Positions 9,592-21,120 of a DNA stretch of 24,545 bases are shown here, one piece after another (position 1 is the stretch's first letter; each line of letters begins with the position of its first letter). The stretch covers positions 1 through 24,545 of the forward strand of contig NW_019775938.1 in NCBI RefSeq assembly GCF_001039355.2. Reading direction: 5' to 3'. This DNA comes from Lingula anatina (taxonomy: Eukaryota > Brachiopoda > Lingulata > Lingulida > Lingulidae). Under the pieces are notes generated by a model. The model had not been told where the DNA came from, made no database searches, and saw only the letters and a program-made list of their open reading frames with translations. The position numbers were made by a program, and so were the translations under genes.

Positions 9592-12500
9592 ATGACAGTT
9601 AATTTGGAAGAATACTTTGCAACAACTTTCGAGGACAAGCTCCTTGTGTAAGTATTTATTGACAGCAGAAACCTGGCATTTAAAATTGTTCAGAGACGGG
9701 AATGGAGGCAAACTTGGGTCAGATTTCCAACTTAACAAATGCCGAGTGGGGTTTTCAATAAAAACAACTTACTTTTTACTTTTAAGTGGTCCCCAGAGTT
9801 TTTGGTGTTTAGTATTTTATGCATGCACCAATGCTTGTAATCAATGTACACATACATTTAAATTAGAATGTAACAAATATCAAGACTTGATATTTATAAG
9901 ACTTGCCAAGGCATTTAGACCATGGCATAAACTCTAGGGCAAAACAGCATGTCATGAAAGCTAGGAGTCTGGCATGATGTGGCCAGGGTGGCAAGAGTGA
10001 TAGCACACTAGAAACCATTGTCAGCTCCCCATTAATTTGTACAGGGGACACTTGTCCCCACTAACCCTCAGACTTCCATTTGTAGGACTGCCATTCCTGT
10101 CACACCAGCCCTGGCCCTGATTAAAATTGTCATCAACTTTTGCTATATATTCTATGCTGGCAGACATACTGTGTTACCCTCTATTCATTTGATCAAACTG
10201 AGGATGTTTCAATGACTAAGTTTATTAATTCCTATTCCATGTGGCCTTCATTTGTGTTGTGAAAGAAACTGGTACTGATAGTTTATAAACGTTTTAAGGG
10301 CATTTACTCTTGCTTCATAAGATCCTTAATGTGAAAATCATTGTCAGTTTGGACCTACATTCCAAACAGAAATATCTTTATACTTTTCCTTATTTTTCAC
10401 CTCTCTTTTCATGTATGCCACATACAACTAAAAATCAAGGGGTTTATGCTGCTGATAATGCTGTAGATTTAGGGAGTTTACTTCATCAACATGAAAAGCT
10501 ACAGTGAAATCAAAATAACGTGAAACTCATTTTAAATATTTGCAGAATGGAATGCATGGTGAAAATTGCATTCCTGTCTGAAAAGGGAAAGGAAAAAGCA
10601 TGTGAAAATGAGACTAAACAGTACCCCTAATCAAGCACGAACTTCCACTTTTCAGGATACATGTACATATAGCTCCTGTTTTTATCATGAAAATAAGGAT
10701 AGTCAGTGCACCACCCTTCACAGTATCTGAGATATGTTCAAGATTCTGAAGATGGTGGTGATTTGGATGACAACATTTCTCCCATCTTTTCATTGTTATT
10801 TCATCTTTTTTTATCATTGCATCTCTATTTTCAAATAAATACACTCAAGAATCTGCCTCCAAAGTTTGACAAGTACACATGTGACAAATAAGACACGCTG
10901 TCATAAGTTATGGATCATATTATAGAAACTTTGTTGCAGCAGAAACTGCTTCAGTTTTAAAAATATTCTTTGAAATTAATTATCAGATAAATAAAAACTG
11001 AAATGACACCTTGGAACAATATTTATTTGGATGTATTTTAATTCATAAGAAATCAACCAATCACCCAAGCATGGGAGAAATTATTTGCCTACACATAAGA
11101 GACACCATCTGATGAAAGTGACAAATTGATTGGTAGCATAATGAAAGCATTTTACAAGGTTTTTTTGTCTCATGACTGTATATTTTAACATATTTATATA
11201 TACAAAATCAGTGTTTCAAGTTTTTAATTCTCCTCAAATAGAAAGATGCCAGAGCGGGAAGATGACCATCTTACTCCTGCTACCCGGCTCTTGGAGAAGA
11301 GGCGTGAGATGGCTGAAGTTGAACAGGCTCTGGCAGCACAAAAAGAAGAGTTTCAAATGAAAATGGAAAGTTTACAACAGAGAAGAGAGGAGTTGGAAAG
11401 AAAGGAATTTCAACTAAAAGAAGCTCTTTTGAAGTTTGATAAATTTCTCAAGGTAAAAAAAAACTGACATAAGCTATTATTTTATTACCAAGTTCAATTT
11501 GATGATGCTGTCCACATAAAGCCTTTAGCCACTATTTTTAAATGCTTACTTCAGGAGCACAAAGCAGAGAGAAAAAAGAAAAAAAGACACACACACACAC
11601 AAAACCTGGAGACATAACAGCTTGTGAATTATGCTTTCTGTTATTGACTATTGGCATGTAATCAGGTTTGACTAATTACCAGTGAAATCATCAGGTGATT
11701 TCTGGAAAAAATTACTAGAGTCTCCTATTTAGACAGATGTGCTGACATGTTGTCTGTATTTACATTCTTATATCACATTATTTTTAGGAAAATGACTCCA
11801 AAAGGTCAAGAGCTGTCAAGAAAGCCAATGATGAGATTGATCTGCGTAAACAAAAGGAAAAAGACATAGACAAGTAAGTCATATATATTTCTACCATAGA
11901 TAGTGTACAGTTCCTGTCAAATTGCTTGTAAACAAATACTCACAACATTGTCTGTTGGGCAGTGACTAGATTAGTGTATAGTAAGGTGTTGTTTTTTCTC
12001 TATGAACTACCTGGCACCAAGAAGACCATGTTTGGTTTCGTCTTATCCACTGTTAATGGCAGTTGTAGCATAGAAAACAAGATAAATCACTCACTTTTCA
12101 CTTACAGGTTAAGAGAAGAGACGTCAGAGTTTGCCAAGCAGAGGGAAAAGCTCCAAACAAAACTGGAAAAACATGTAATCTTCCAGAAGTATTTAGACAA
12201 GGTCTTGGAGACTTCAGAAGAATTTAGTGAAATCCGAGAAGTGATTGCAAGATATGCAACGCTCACTGCTACTCATGAGGTAACCTTTTGATTCACAGAA
12301 GAGAAATCTATTCTTAAGTCTTCTAATACATTTCACCACTTACCCCACAAATGAATTATCAGGTTGTCCTAATGGTTCTGAATGTTTTGGGGGTCATGTA
12401 AAGATTTAGGTTAGTGTTAGCTTATCTATTTTAAGACCACATTACATGTTTCTGAATCCAGATTACATTAACAGAGATTTCAAACCTGGAGTATTTTATA

Positions 12501-13622
12501 GAAAGAAGATGAAACCATTTTTGATAAGGATCAGATTACTTTAAAGTCATTAAAGTGAAAAATGTCATTTTGATACACAGTACTAGTACTATGTTGACCC
12601 ATCAACTTATTTTGTTTATTTATTCATTTATTTATTTATTTTTTAGGATTTATTGGAGAGAGATCAAGCTAATCAAGAAAAAATTGAAAAAATGAGACAG
12701 GATTTAATGAAATACACAGAAGTAAGTGTACAGAAGGAATACAATGAAAATTCAACTGTAATCCCCTTTGATAATATTCAAGTGCATACATGTTTGCAAA
12801 GTTGTTAATTTCACAAATACTAGTGTTAGGAATATTAGCAAGTGTCCTGCATAAAAAAAGTATATTATTATTTTGTATATTATGCTTTGATATTATATTT
12901 TCCCTTAGGATAAGCACAATGAAATCTTAGGCTATAACAACCGTTTATCAAGTCTCCAAACAAGATTAGACAAAGCCCAGAGTGCTGCAGTAAAATGGGA
13001 ATCAAAGTGGACCCACATCAAAAATACTGCTGCCAAGAAAACTCTTATATTAGGTCAAATTAAGATGTAAGTGATAAAATCTTTCATTGCCACTGTGAAT
13101 TGGAAGTTTTGTTCATATGTAAAGAAAGTTAATTTTATATATTGATTATAAGTTTAAGGACTTCCCATAAATTACACAGGATATGATAATTAATTTTTTG
13201 CTTCTAGTAGTACTTTTTCTAAGATACTGACCAGCTTCCATGTGCCTGTGTTTTTTTTTTCAGGGCCACCCATAATTTATTCATGTTGGTAAACAAACAC
13301 CAGAAACAAGGCCAAACAGAAATGACAGAGGATACTAATGAACAGTTGAACAAGGTAAGCATTTTAACCCATGTGAAATTAGTTGTAGTTTTGTAAACAG
13401 ATTTTTCACAGAACCGCCCAACTTTGAACAAACTGCTGAGTAATGCATGATATGAGTTGTGAAAATTGATAATTTTGGAAATAGGGAAAATCCTAGAATG
13501 TACAATTTCCTTTGATTTCTTTACAGATTCAGACATTCATCCAGGACTTGACACAAATCACTACAGAAATTAAGAGGTCAGAGGCAGCAGCTACATCTAT
13601 AGGAGGAACATCAACACAATAG
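9592..13622 (+). CDS. CFAP73: CFAP73/CCDC42-family ciliary coiled-coil protein
   Basis: Exons: 9592-9647, 11242-11452, 11788-11873, 12108-12279, 12647-12721, 12909-13066, 13264-13354, 13527-13622. Phases agree throughout and give 314 aa, close to human CFAP73 (about 308 from memory). The first exon encodes [18 protein letters not shown], matching the EEYF start of CFAP73, then EDDH...RLLEKRREM and a [10 protein letters not shown] segment. The central part ([32 protein letters not shown]) also resembles CCDC42. The hallmark C-terminal block is [17 protein letters not shown], then LGQIKMATHNLF. Nearly the whole protein should be coiled coil. CFAP73 (Chlamydomonas MIA2) pairs with CFAP100/MIA1 on axonemal doublets and affects inner-arm dynein; that role is inferred. 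A start at the internal ATG of 11246 would lose the conserved EEYF exon. Assignment to CFAP73 rather than CCDC42 rests on the N-terminus. Confidence 0.92.
9648..11241 (+). other. Intron 1 of the CFAP73-like gene
   Basis: This 1.6 kb intron runs from donor GTAAGT to acceptor CAAATAG. I recognise no exon, repeat or RNA gene in it on either strand. Open frames of 60-106 codons inside it look like chance. Confidence 0.75.
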
Positions 13623-13985
13623 ACATACAGGGATATGTATATGTATGTGACAGAACTGAGCATGAATGCAGAAATAATTTCAAAATATTATGGTGCCAAT
13701 GTACATTGTGAAATATTTAACACTGTTCATGTATGGTTTGCCACATATTGATCATAACTGGAAACATTTCAGCTTGGAAGCAATTTGGTTTTATTATATG
13801 AAAACAGTAATTTTGGGTGCAATCTATCCAAGTTAAATGCTGTCACAAAAATGTGATATGATCTGCAGTAAAACATCCGTCAGCTTATGTTTATTTTAGT
13901 AATAATGATACATGTAAATATAGCTATGACTGCTCTTATGATAAGTGATGTTTATGTAATAATAAAATCTATATTTGTTATACAT
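13623..13985 (+). terminator. CFAP73-like 3' UTR and poly(A) signal
   Basis: AATAAA lies at 13961-13966, about 340 bp after the stop codon, and is followed by a T/GT-rich stretch. A Pumilio-type TGTAAATA is at 13913-13920, and may mark post-transcriptional control. The minus-strand SDR gene approaches from the other side, so the two transcripts converge. Confidence 0.7.
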
Positions 13986-14758
13986 GTAAGGTATCATTTA
14001 TTTTGATAATGAAGACGTAAACGCCAACAGCGACGAATGCCTAAAAAAAGAAAACCCTAATGCAACACATTACTGAATACATGACCGCAGGGGCAGACGA
14101 GGCTTTTCTCAAACCGTGCAAATACACTAAAAACGTGTGACTAAAAAAATCTGGCCACATTCCTAAATCGCAGAGTACATCTTCTAAATAGCACTTGCAC
14201 ATGTAGTACTTAACATTAGCGTTGAACTTGATATTTTGGTAGGTCATGTAAAGGACTGCATACAGATTTTTCATTGACTCAAGCATTTACACCATGTAAT
14301 TCATCTGTCAAAGCCTGTATATATTAGTCAGTACACATATTTTCAATGCTAAATCACATTAACAAGTATCAGGAGGATCGCCGCCAATTTCTCCTAAATT
14401 CAGAATGTGCCCACTAGATAACGTCAATATCTACTAAACTGATAAGTTATTTCAACGTAGTCTCTTAATTATACACATTCCACCGTCTTGGTTTTAATCA
14501 ATGGGATCAATAATCAGTAACCGGCTCGGTTGATTCGATTTAATTCGTTCAGTTCGATCAAAGCCAGGTTTACAAATATTCTCATAATTTTGTTCCGATT
14601 TAGTTACTTTCTGTCACTCCTTTCTTTATAGTTACAAAAAGTTTGACAAAGATCACCCGATTTTTTTTAGAGATCACTGGAAACTCGCCACTTTACTATC
14701 AGGTAGGAGACGAGTTTCCACTGTCTCCTGAAATTCAGAGTGCCGTCGGTGCGTCTCA
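13986..14758. other. Region between convergent CFAP73-like and SDR genes
   Basis: No coding exon is recognised. The part nearest 14758 should be the SDR 3' UTR on the minus strand. An ATTAAA-type signal on the minus strand near 14493 is a possible end. The inverted repeat at 14675-14723 lies here. Confidence 0.4.
14675..14723 (-). repeat. Inverted repeat in the SDR 3' UTR
   Basis: CACTGGAAACTCG at 14675-14687 and CGAGTTTCCACTG at 14711-14723 are reverse complements at 12 of 13 positions, with a 23-base loop. A second, nested pairing AGGAGAC/GTCTCCT (14704-14728) overlaps the right arm, so two alternative hairpins can form. It sits just after the stop codon and would be in the mRNA. Confidence 0.6.
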
Positions 14759-16923
14759 CTACGCATATGTAGCCGTGCCGTTCTCTACCTTGATGTCGCA
14801 CACCGCTTCACTCCACGCCCACAGCTTTTGAGCCATCTGTTTGTCTTTGGCATGGGCTGGTAGTTCATGAACTTGGCAATCGACAATGAAACACCCAGTG
14901 AAGTCGTCCATCCCGTCAGATAATGCGGCATGCAAGGGGGTTTGGGCGCCCTCAGTGGTGGAACGAAAACAGAGGAACGCAACAAGGCGAAGCAAAAAGC
15001 CCCCGAATCCTGGCCACGAACGCAACAGATCCGATTTAACGGGACCTTTCAATGAAAAGAAAAATATTAATGTGGAAAAAAATGTGCAACGTTTACATAC
15101 GAACTTATTTTAGAGATATTTTTGATAGATTTTTTCCTTTATTTCTTCCTTATTTTGGTCTCTCTCTCTCTCTCTTTTCAACCTTAATATTTCTTCAACG
15201 CTGTTTATTTGACAAGGAGAGTCATACAGACATTTGCCATGTCAGGGGTACTTTACGTACTTCAAGAAATTTGGCAGCATTTTCATGACGTAATCGGCAC
15301 ATTTCCTTTTCTCACCTGTATGCACTGACAGGGGGATCACTCGGGTGCCGTCTAATGTCTTCGCTAGTTCCGCGGTAAACAGCATGACTGCTAATTTACT
15401 GCGTCCATACGCGCCATAATAAGTGTACCTTTCTGGGTTCTTCTCGTAATGAGGATCTTCAAGGTCAAGCGTGCAGGAATTTTTAAGGAAAGCGTCTGAG
15501 GATACGTTTATTATCCTACTAGGAGCCGACGCTTTTAACTTTGGTAATAAGAGATTCGTCAACAAAAAATGTCCTAAGTAATTAACCGCTAGGCTGCGTT
15601 CAAATCCGTCTTCGGTTATTGACCTCGGGCCTAAGTAACCTGAAAATTGAAGAAAATGGGCCTGTTGCACATTATTCTGTAATTCATCGGTGCCTTAGAT
15701 TTTCGTCAAAGTAGTGAATGGCCTAATCATCTGTGCTTTTTCAAATTGACCAACTGTGATGAAGAAGCAACCACAAAAAACCACAAAAAAGTGTATACTA
15801 TCATACGCACACCACAAAAAAGTGTATACTATCACACCGGATGCAGGCGGTTTCTGTTTTATCAATTTACCTGTCCAAAATAAACTAACAAATTAATACT
15901 TTCTCGCGGCAGGCCATTTCGTAAACGGACAAGGGTAAAAAGTATTTTCTCACCTGCATTATTAATCAGCAAGTCTAACCTATCCTCCAAACTTTCAAAT
16001 TCCTTCACAAAATATCTGACCGAACGTAAACTGGCAAGATCGAGCTTCATGAAATGCACATTCGAGCTTGAAGAAAGTTTTCTTATCTCGTTGACGGCTG
16101 CCTGGGCTTTGATGGGGTTCCTGCAGGCAAGAATTACCTTGCAGCCACGTTTGGCCAGGTCGAGTGCGATGGCCTTGCCTGTTCCTCCGCTAGACCCTGC
16201 AACAAATGCAATGATTAAGTTTGACAAAAACAGAATATCCCAAATGGTACACAGCCTTCCCCATCTTCATCTTCATTTTTCACTTACAAAAGATGTACCG
16301 TAGTCTCAGGAAATGATCTTAGTTTAAATAATTTTTTTAGTGTTTAAAATATCCGACATCTCCAACACTGCAATGTCGCGTCAGTTCAAATAGGTTTGTG
16401 TAGATAAATGCTGTTGTCTAGGGTATGACGCTAATGGACAAATTTGTGCTACTTTTCAGCTCTTGCATTCGGAAGGGATAAGCAAGTCTTTTGTTACAGA
16501 CCACTTAGGCGAGTAACGGTTGGATAAGCGTACTCTCTGAGTGGAACGTTAACTGGGATTATTTGTGGCCATTATTAGCCACGATAGTATAACTTAACAC
16601 ATATTGAGGAACACATTTTACACATCTTACAGAACATATTTCAATTAAACATTCGTATTTTTATTTTCGTTATAAGTTTTAACTGACACTTGTTTGTCAA
16701 AATGTTACTTTTCAAATTGAAAGTTGAGTCAAGGTGAACCTTTTTTCTTTTCGAAATGTGCCTTGAAATGGACATTTTTTCAGTTACCTGTAATAACAGC
16801 GGTTCTGCCATCCAATCTGCGTTTGCTGGTACACCAACGCGTCTTCCTGAGGTAAAACCTTAATACAAAAAGCACCAACAGAGGTGAGAATATGACGGTC
16901 AAGAACAACCAGTGCCACATCAT
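14759..16923 (-). CDS. Short-chain dehydrogenase, retinol dehydrogenase 11-14 type
   Basis: Exons in transcript order: 16788-16923, 15954-16196, 15316-15639, 14759-15045. All three introns are phase 1 and the product is 329 aa, the usual size for RDH11-14. The N-terminus (MMWHWLFLTVIFSPLLVLFV) is a membrane anchor followed by basic residues. Then come TGSSGGTG (cofactor glycine motif), ACRN, LDLASLRSV, NNAG, VNYLGHFLLTNLLLPKL, INVSS (catalytic Ser) and YGRSK (catalytic Tyr and Lys). The family would use NADP(H) to reduce retinal or lipid aldehydes at a membrane; the substrate is inferred. The usual HPG after the active site reads HTG. The start at 16923 is favoured because the anchor follows at once and the exon joins in frame at GRTAVIT|GSSGG. 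The exact subfamily cannot be told from sequence alone. Confidence 0.92.
15781..15840. repeat. 31 bp tandem duplication in SDR intron 2
   Basis: CCACAAAAAAGTGTATACTA begins at 15781 and again at 15812. A partial CCACAAAAAA precedes it at 15771. The two units are nearly identical over 25 bases, so the duplication is recent. Confidence 0.9.
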
Positions 16924-17073
16924 GTCTATCGAGATTACTCCTCAGCTTTAAGCTTGAATACCCCACTGCCTCAAAAGCTTTATTCCTTTTCCATCGACGA
17001 TGCCGTCGTTAGGACCACTGCCAAATAACATTAAGCGCCTATCAGATTTTAGTTTACAGTCACATTGACTCAC
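16924..17073 (-). promoter_or_regulatory. Presumed SDR 5' UTR and promoter
   Basis: This lies directly upstream of the SDR start codon. It contains a small CpG-bearing stretch (around 17000-17012), but I see no clear core promoter element. The transposon-like end begins at 17074, so the promoter must be short or extend into it. Confidence 0.35.
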
Positions 17074-17186
17074 CCGGGGCGGATCCAGAATTCTCGGGAG
17101 GGAGTACACTTTAAATTTATCTCTATTAATAATTTTTTTTAAATAAATATATTAAACTAGGTTTCGTATCTTTTTTTGCCTATCTT

Positions 17187-17870
17187 TGGCAACAACGCAT
17201 CAGAGTGATAATATTTGTCAAATTGTTAATGGTACGCTACCCATGGGGTGCAACTTTGGAAGGGGCCAGTATTGGCGTCAGTAAAAGGATATATAACACA
17301 GTAGAGCAGTATAAAAATTGACGGACATCAAATTTTATTTTGAGGCACATCTTAATTTACACCTGACTGTAAATCTTAACGGGTTTTATTAAAATAAGCC
17401 CATTTTAATTTCATTTCAATGATCAGGTGCGCCATTTCAAGATCATTTTCTTTATGTTACCTATGCGAGTTCTTGCCAAACGAATTTCTCATTTGTGATA
17501 TCCCCTACGGTGATTGAAATTGCGACCAGTAGAGCGGGACATAACCGAAGTTGAAGTTGGATGATCAATATGATTATGAAGAGTGGTACGGACGATCTGA
17601 CTGCCAACTTGAAAAGACTGAAAAATTTTATATCGGTTTTGCAGCAAACCTGTTTGCTACTAGTACCGCGTATCTACAATACTCATCTTTTTGCAACAAC
17701 GCATCGGAGTGATATTTGTTTATGGTATGCTTACCCTACCCTTTAATATCAGGTGCTCCTAAAACAGTATACAAAATTACAGTGTGAGCCATTCAACATT
17801 TTTGTAACTAACTACGAGCGCACCCTGTGGTCAGAGAGTACGCTTACCCTCAGGGGTGCAGGTTTGGGAA
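17187..17870 (+). repeat. Diverged direct duplication
   Basis: GCAACAACGCATCAGAGTGA at 17189 recurs as GCAACAACGCATCGGAGTGA at 17693. TACGCTACCC...GGGGTGCA...TTTGG (from 17233) recurs as TACGCTTACCC...GGGGTGCA...TTTGG (from 17839). Between them is CAGTATAAAAATT, recurring as CAGTATACAAAATT. A segment of at least 130 bp was probably duplicated about 500-600 bp apart and then rearranged. Non-coding. Confidence 0.55.
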
Positions 17871-18997
17871 AGTCTAGTTGATAACTTCATAGGAAAAACA
17901 CGTTTAAAACTGAAACGTATTGGGGCAAGCACAAATTCGTCAAAGTTTTTTTTTTTAATTTTCAAAAATAAATGCATTTAGAGAGGTAGTATTTAGCCCG
18001 CCGACCTTTTAAAGGCGTAGGTTTCCGTCTGCTTTAATTTTAGTCTGCTATTTACCATTCACTGACAACGATTCCTGCGTGAATTCCAATCGCAAAATAC
18101 AACGTGTTAATGTAAACAAAATTGGCGGTAGACGAGAAAGAGAGGTAAAATCTAATTGCAAAGCACGCGTTTAAAGCCAGATTGTAGGGCTTTGCTCGTC
18201 TAAACACAGATGTAAAATTTTAAAGATTATGTGAAACTAATTGTCTATAATAATTAGTCGGGACTATTTTTAAGATGGGCAAGTCGCTTCCAATCCAATC
18301 ACTCCCCCACACTAAAGAATTATCGGACGACTGGCAAATTACTTTACGTATTCTGCTTGTCCCCCTGTTCGAAAAACAAATTCAGATTTAAACTGCCGTT
18401 ATAGTAAATAAGCATTCAACCTTAGTAACGCTCTTAAAATTTGAAATATTTATAAATTCTAGGAGAAAATAAACGAAAAATACCGGTAAAAAGCTTTTCC
18501 ACTTCGGGATGCAAATATAGCGGGAATACGTCCATAAATCGCTTTTATTTCCACATATAGGAGTAACGATTACGCATAGCTTAATGAAATTCAGGATGAC
18601 GCAGCATATCAGAAATAGATGATCAAGCCCTGTGTGGAACGTACCAGATTTTGGAAACGTGTGGCACGAAGTCAACAAATCCCATCAACTCCAAATCGAA
18701 GACAGCAAGGGATTCATGCAGGCATGGGCCACTTCCTGAGTTTTCTAACGCCAGCGACATTGATGAATTAATTATCGGGCAAGAACACAATCACATTATT
18801 TTGTACTCAATAACCTCCAGGAAATGTACAAATTAAAACAAATGAATGGGTGAACTTTGCGAAGAAGGCAAGTGCTTGAAAGCAAAAACTCTAATAAAGT
18901 TTCAAATACAATTTTGAGTTTCACCTTGAACAAGGCAGCAAAGCTGTCAAATGTACAGACAAAAAGCAGAATATAATAATGCACAAAATAGGATACT

Positions 18998-19835
18998 GTC
19001 AATTTTGATGCAATAATACATTATGCTTTACTGCAAAGTTAAAGTCAAATTTAAATTATGCACAATAGGTAATACCGATGAAAGTAAAAGCATAAGGCTT
19101 CAGGCCCATGAGAGTTCAAGTTCATACTTAGAAAATGCCAGAATGAGAAAAATGAGAATTTCACAAAAAGGTGCATTAATTCAATAAAAAATGATAATTC
19201 AATAGAGCTGTTTTTCTTATTTGAGCTGTATGTCAGTCCTAAGAATAATTCTTTTAAGCTAAAAAAAAATAATAAATAAGTAACACAGTTTTCTTTTTAT
19301 CATAACGTTTGCGATGACAGTACCACGAAGTTGGCTTTTTTGTCAATTTTGATGCGATATTACATAATGATTAACTATAATTACCACCATTTATCTTCTA
19401 TTAATAACATGGTCATTCAGAAAATGTGATTACCACTGGGCATCATGCCCATGGGAGTTCCAAGTCTCACATTGAAAACGCCAATATGTGAAAGATAACA
19501 ATTTTACAAACATGTACAACAGAAAAAGAAGCCAATTAGATTGCTTTTCCAACACAGGCTGCATTTTAGTCCTGTGTGTCTCTCCTGTAAGTTTAAGAAG
19601 AGTAAGTGACATGGTTTTTCTTTAATGGTTACTATAAAAGCAGTGTCCAAAATAGAGGTTTCTTCATTTTCGTTGCAATATTACATAATGCTTAACAGCA
19701 TAATGACCATCAATTTAAATAATAAAATAAAAGTATCACGGATATTCAGACTAGCAAAGGTCTTCAAGCCAATGGAAGTTCAAAGTGACACCTTGAAAAT
19801 GTCGATATGTGAAAAATTAAAGGATGAGTGCAGAT
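18998..19835 (+). repeat. Three tandem units of about 330 bp
   Basis: Anchor 1 is GTCAATTTTGATGC-ATA at 18998, the same at 19342, and a TTCATTTTCGTTGCAATA variant at about 19663. Each is followed by TTACATAATG or a close form. Anchor 2 (GCCCATGAGAGTTCAAG) is at 19104, with variants at 19447 (GCCCATGGGAGTTCCAAG) and 19768 (GCCAATGGAAGTTCAAAG). Each is followed by a TTGAAAA-GCC-ATATGTGAAA-like phrase. Both anchors give the same periods, 343-344 and about 321 bp, so these are true tandem copies, clearly diverged. Confidence 0.75.
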
Positions 19836-20659
19836 AACCATTGGCAAAGTGACCATCGTCAATTTTTTAAAATAATTTGCTACTATTAAGTTTATGCATA
19901 TATTTGTTGTGTGAAAAAATATTATTTGGTTTGAGGCATCGTAACTTAGTATTTTTAATGAGTTATATGTGGGGGTGGGGGTAACCAGATTTACCTGTTG
20001 TATGCAGTCTAATATGAATCAGAGCTACTTATTTCAGCATATATCTTACATAAATAATTTTTTCTAATGAAACTTGTCTTGTGGTGAAAAAAAAGAGTTA
20101 TATGTTAAATAATTGTGGTGTGGCAAAAGTAAATGGGAAAGTAATTGTTTTTTTTAATCCTAGAGAAGAGAGGTAGGGGTGGTGTATTACGATATTTTCT
20201 CACAGAAACCATCACTGATTTCACTTTACTGTATAAAAGTCTTGTAACTAGAAAAACTTGTTTCAGCGTATTTATTAATTTTATATAACTTTTCTCACAG
20301 ACCAGCATTTGTTGGTCTAAATAATTGTATTGTTAACCAATACACATTTTTTATACAATGCTCTATGGAATAGTAAAAAATGCTAAAAGTAAAAGTCTGT
20401 TACAGTAACACAAAAAATCATGTGTAAATGCACTCGAAACAGCTATTTGGAATGTTTCCATTAACCATAAAATAAACAAGGTGTAAATTGTACCAAAATA
20501 ATGATAAGGTAAAAGTAAAAACCAAATGAAAATATAGTACACGTAAGAACAGTTATGGCCAATAATCTGTGTGACAATGAAAATAAATCACCTAAAAAGT
20601 ACTTCATATATGATTATGTATGTGATAAAGACCTTGTATAGAATGCAATGCAAGAGTTA

Positions 20660-21120
20660 TTTTATACAAAATATATAAATATGAGAATAAAAAATGTAAA
20701 GGAACAATAGATAATTAATCAGATGTGCTGTCTGAAACACTTTCTGTCCCGCTAATACTCTCACCACTTGATGTTGGTTAATGTGAGGCATCCAAACAGC
20801 CTTCGCCACAACATAATTTTTTATTGTACCTACCCCTGCCTCATGGCAAACCCCATATACCACAGAACTAAAGTGATATGTGCACAACTTCCAACTGTCT
20901 TGGAAACCTGCTTTACACTGACAGTACCAGCCACTGAGGGTCTAGTTTTGCTATGGGAGGTCTGAATCCATAATGTGTACTGGTGGCTAGATGTGTGCCT
21001 TAATTAACTATTTTGGCTCTGATTAAATCAGGTGCATCCTTGCATACATTGATTTCGAACTGGCCATCTAGCAGATGCTCATCAGTATATTGGCCAGCTT
21101 GCTTTATCTGGTAAACTTCT
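20660..21120 (-). pseudogene. Transposase fragment with SWIM zinc finger
   Basis: On the minus strand three frames in series read like the C-terminal part of the DDE transposase-like proteins with a SWIM finger that are common in invertebrate genomes. They are YQIKQAGQYTDEHLLDGQF running into VCKDAPDLIRAKI and a stop (about 21110-21005), SSHQYTLWIQTS (about 20990), and GWYCQCKAGFQDSWKLCTYH with FSSVVYG (about 20945-20870). The CxC...CxxH pattern fits a degenerate SWIM finger. An internal stop and at least one frameshift show it is dead. It lies inside the 17074-21648 element and may be its former transposase or an unrelated insertion. The family was recognised from memory. Confidence 0.5.

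Noticed and set aside
11246-11467. Start of the CFAP73-like protein at the internal ATG in exon 2
   Set aside because: The 9592 exon splices in frame and supplies the conserved EEYF N-terminus.
18651-18836. 61-codon plus-strand frame with protein-like composition (DIDELIIGQEHNH)
   Set aside because: Another overlapping frame is equally open, no splice context fits, and no family is recognised. It lies inside the transposon-like region.
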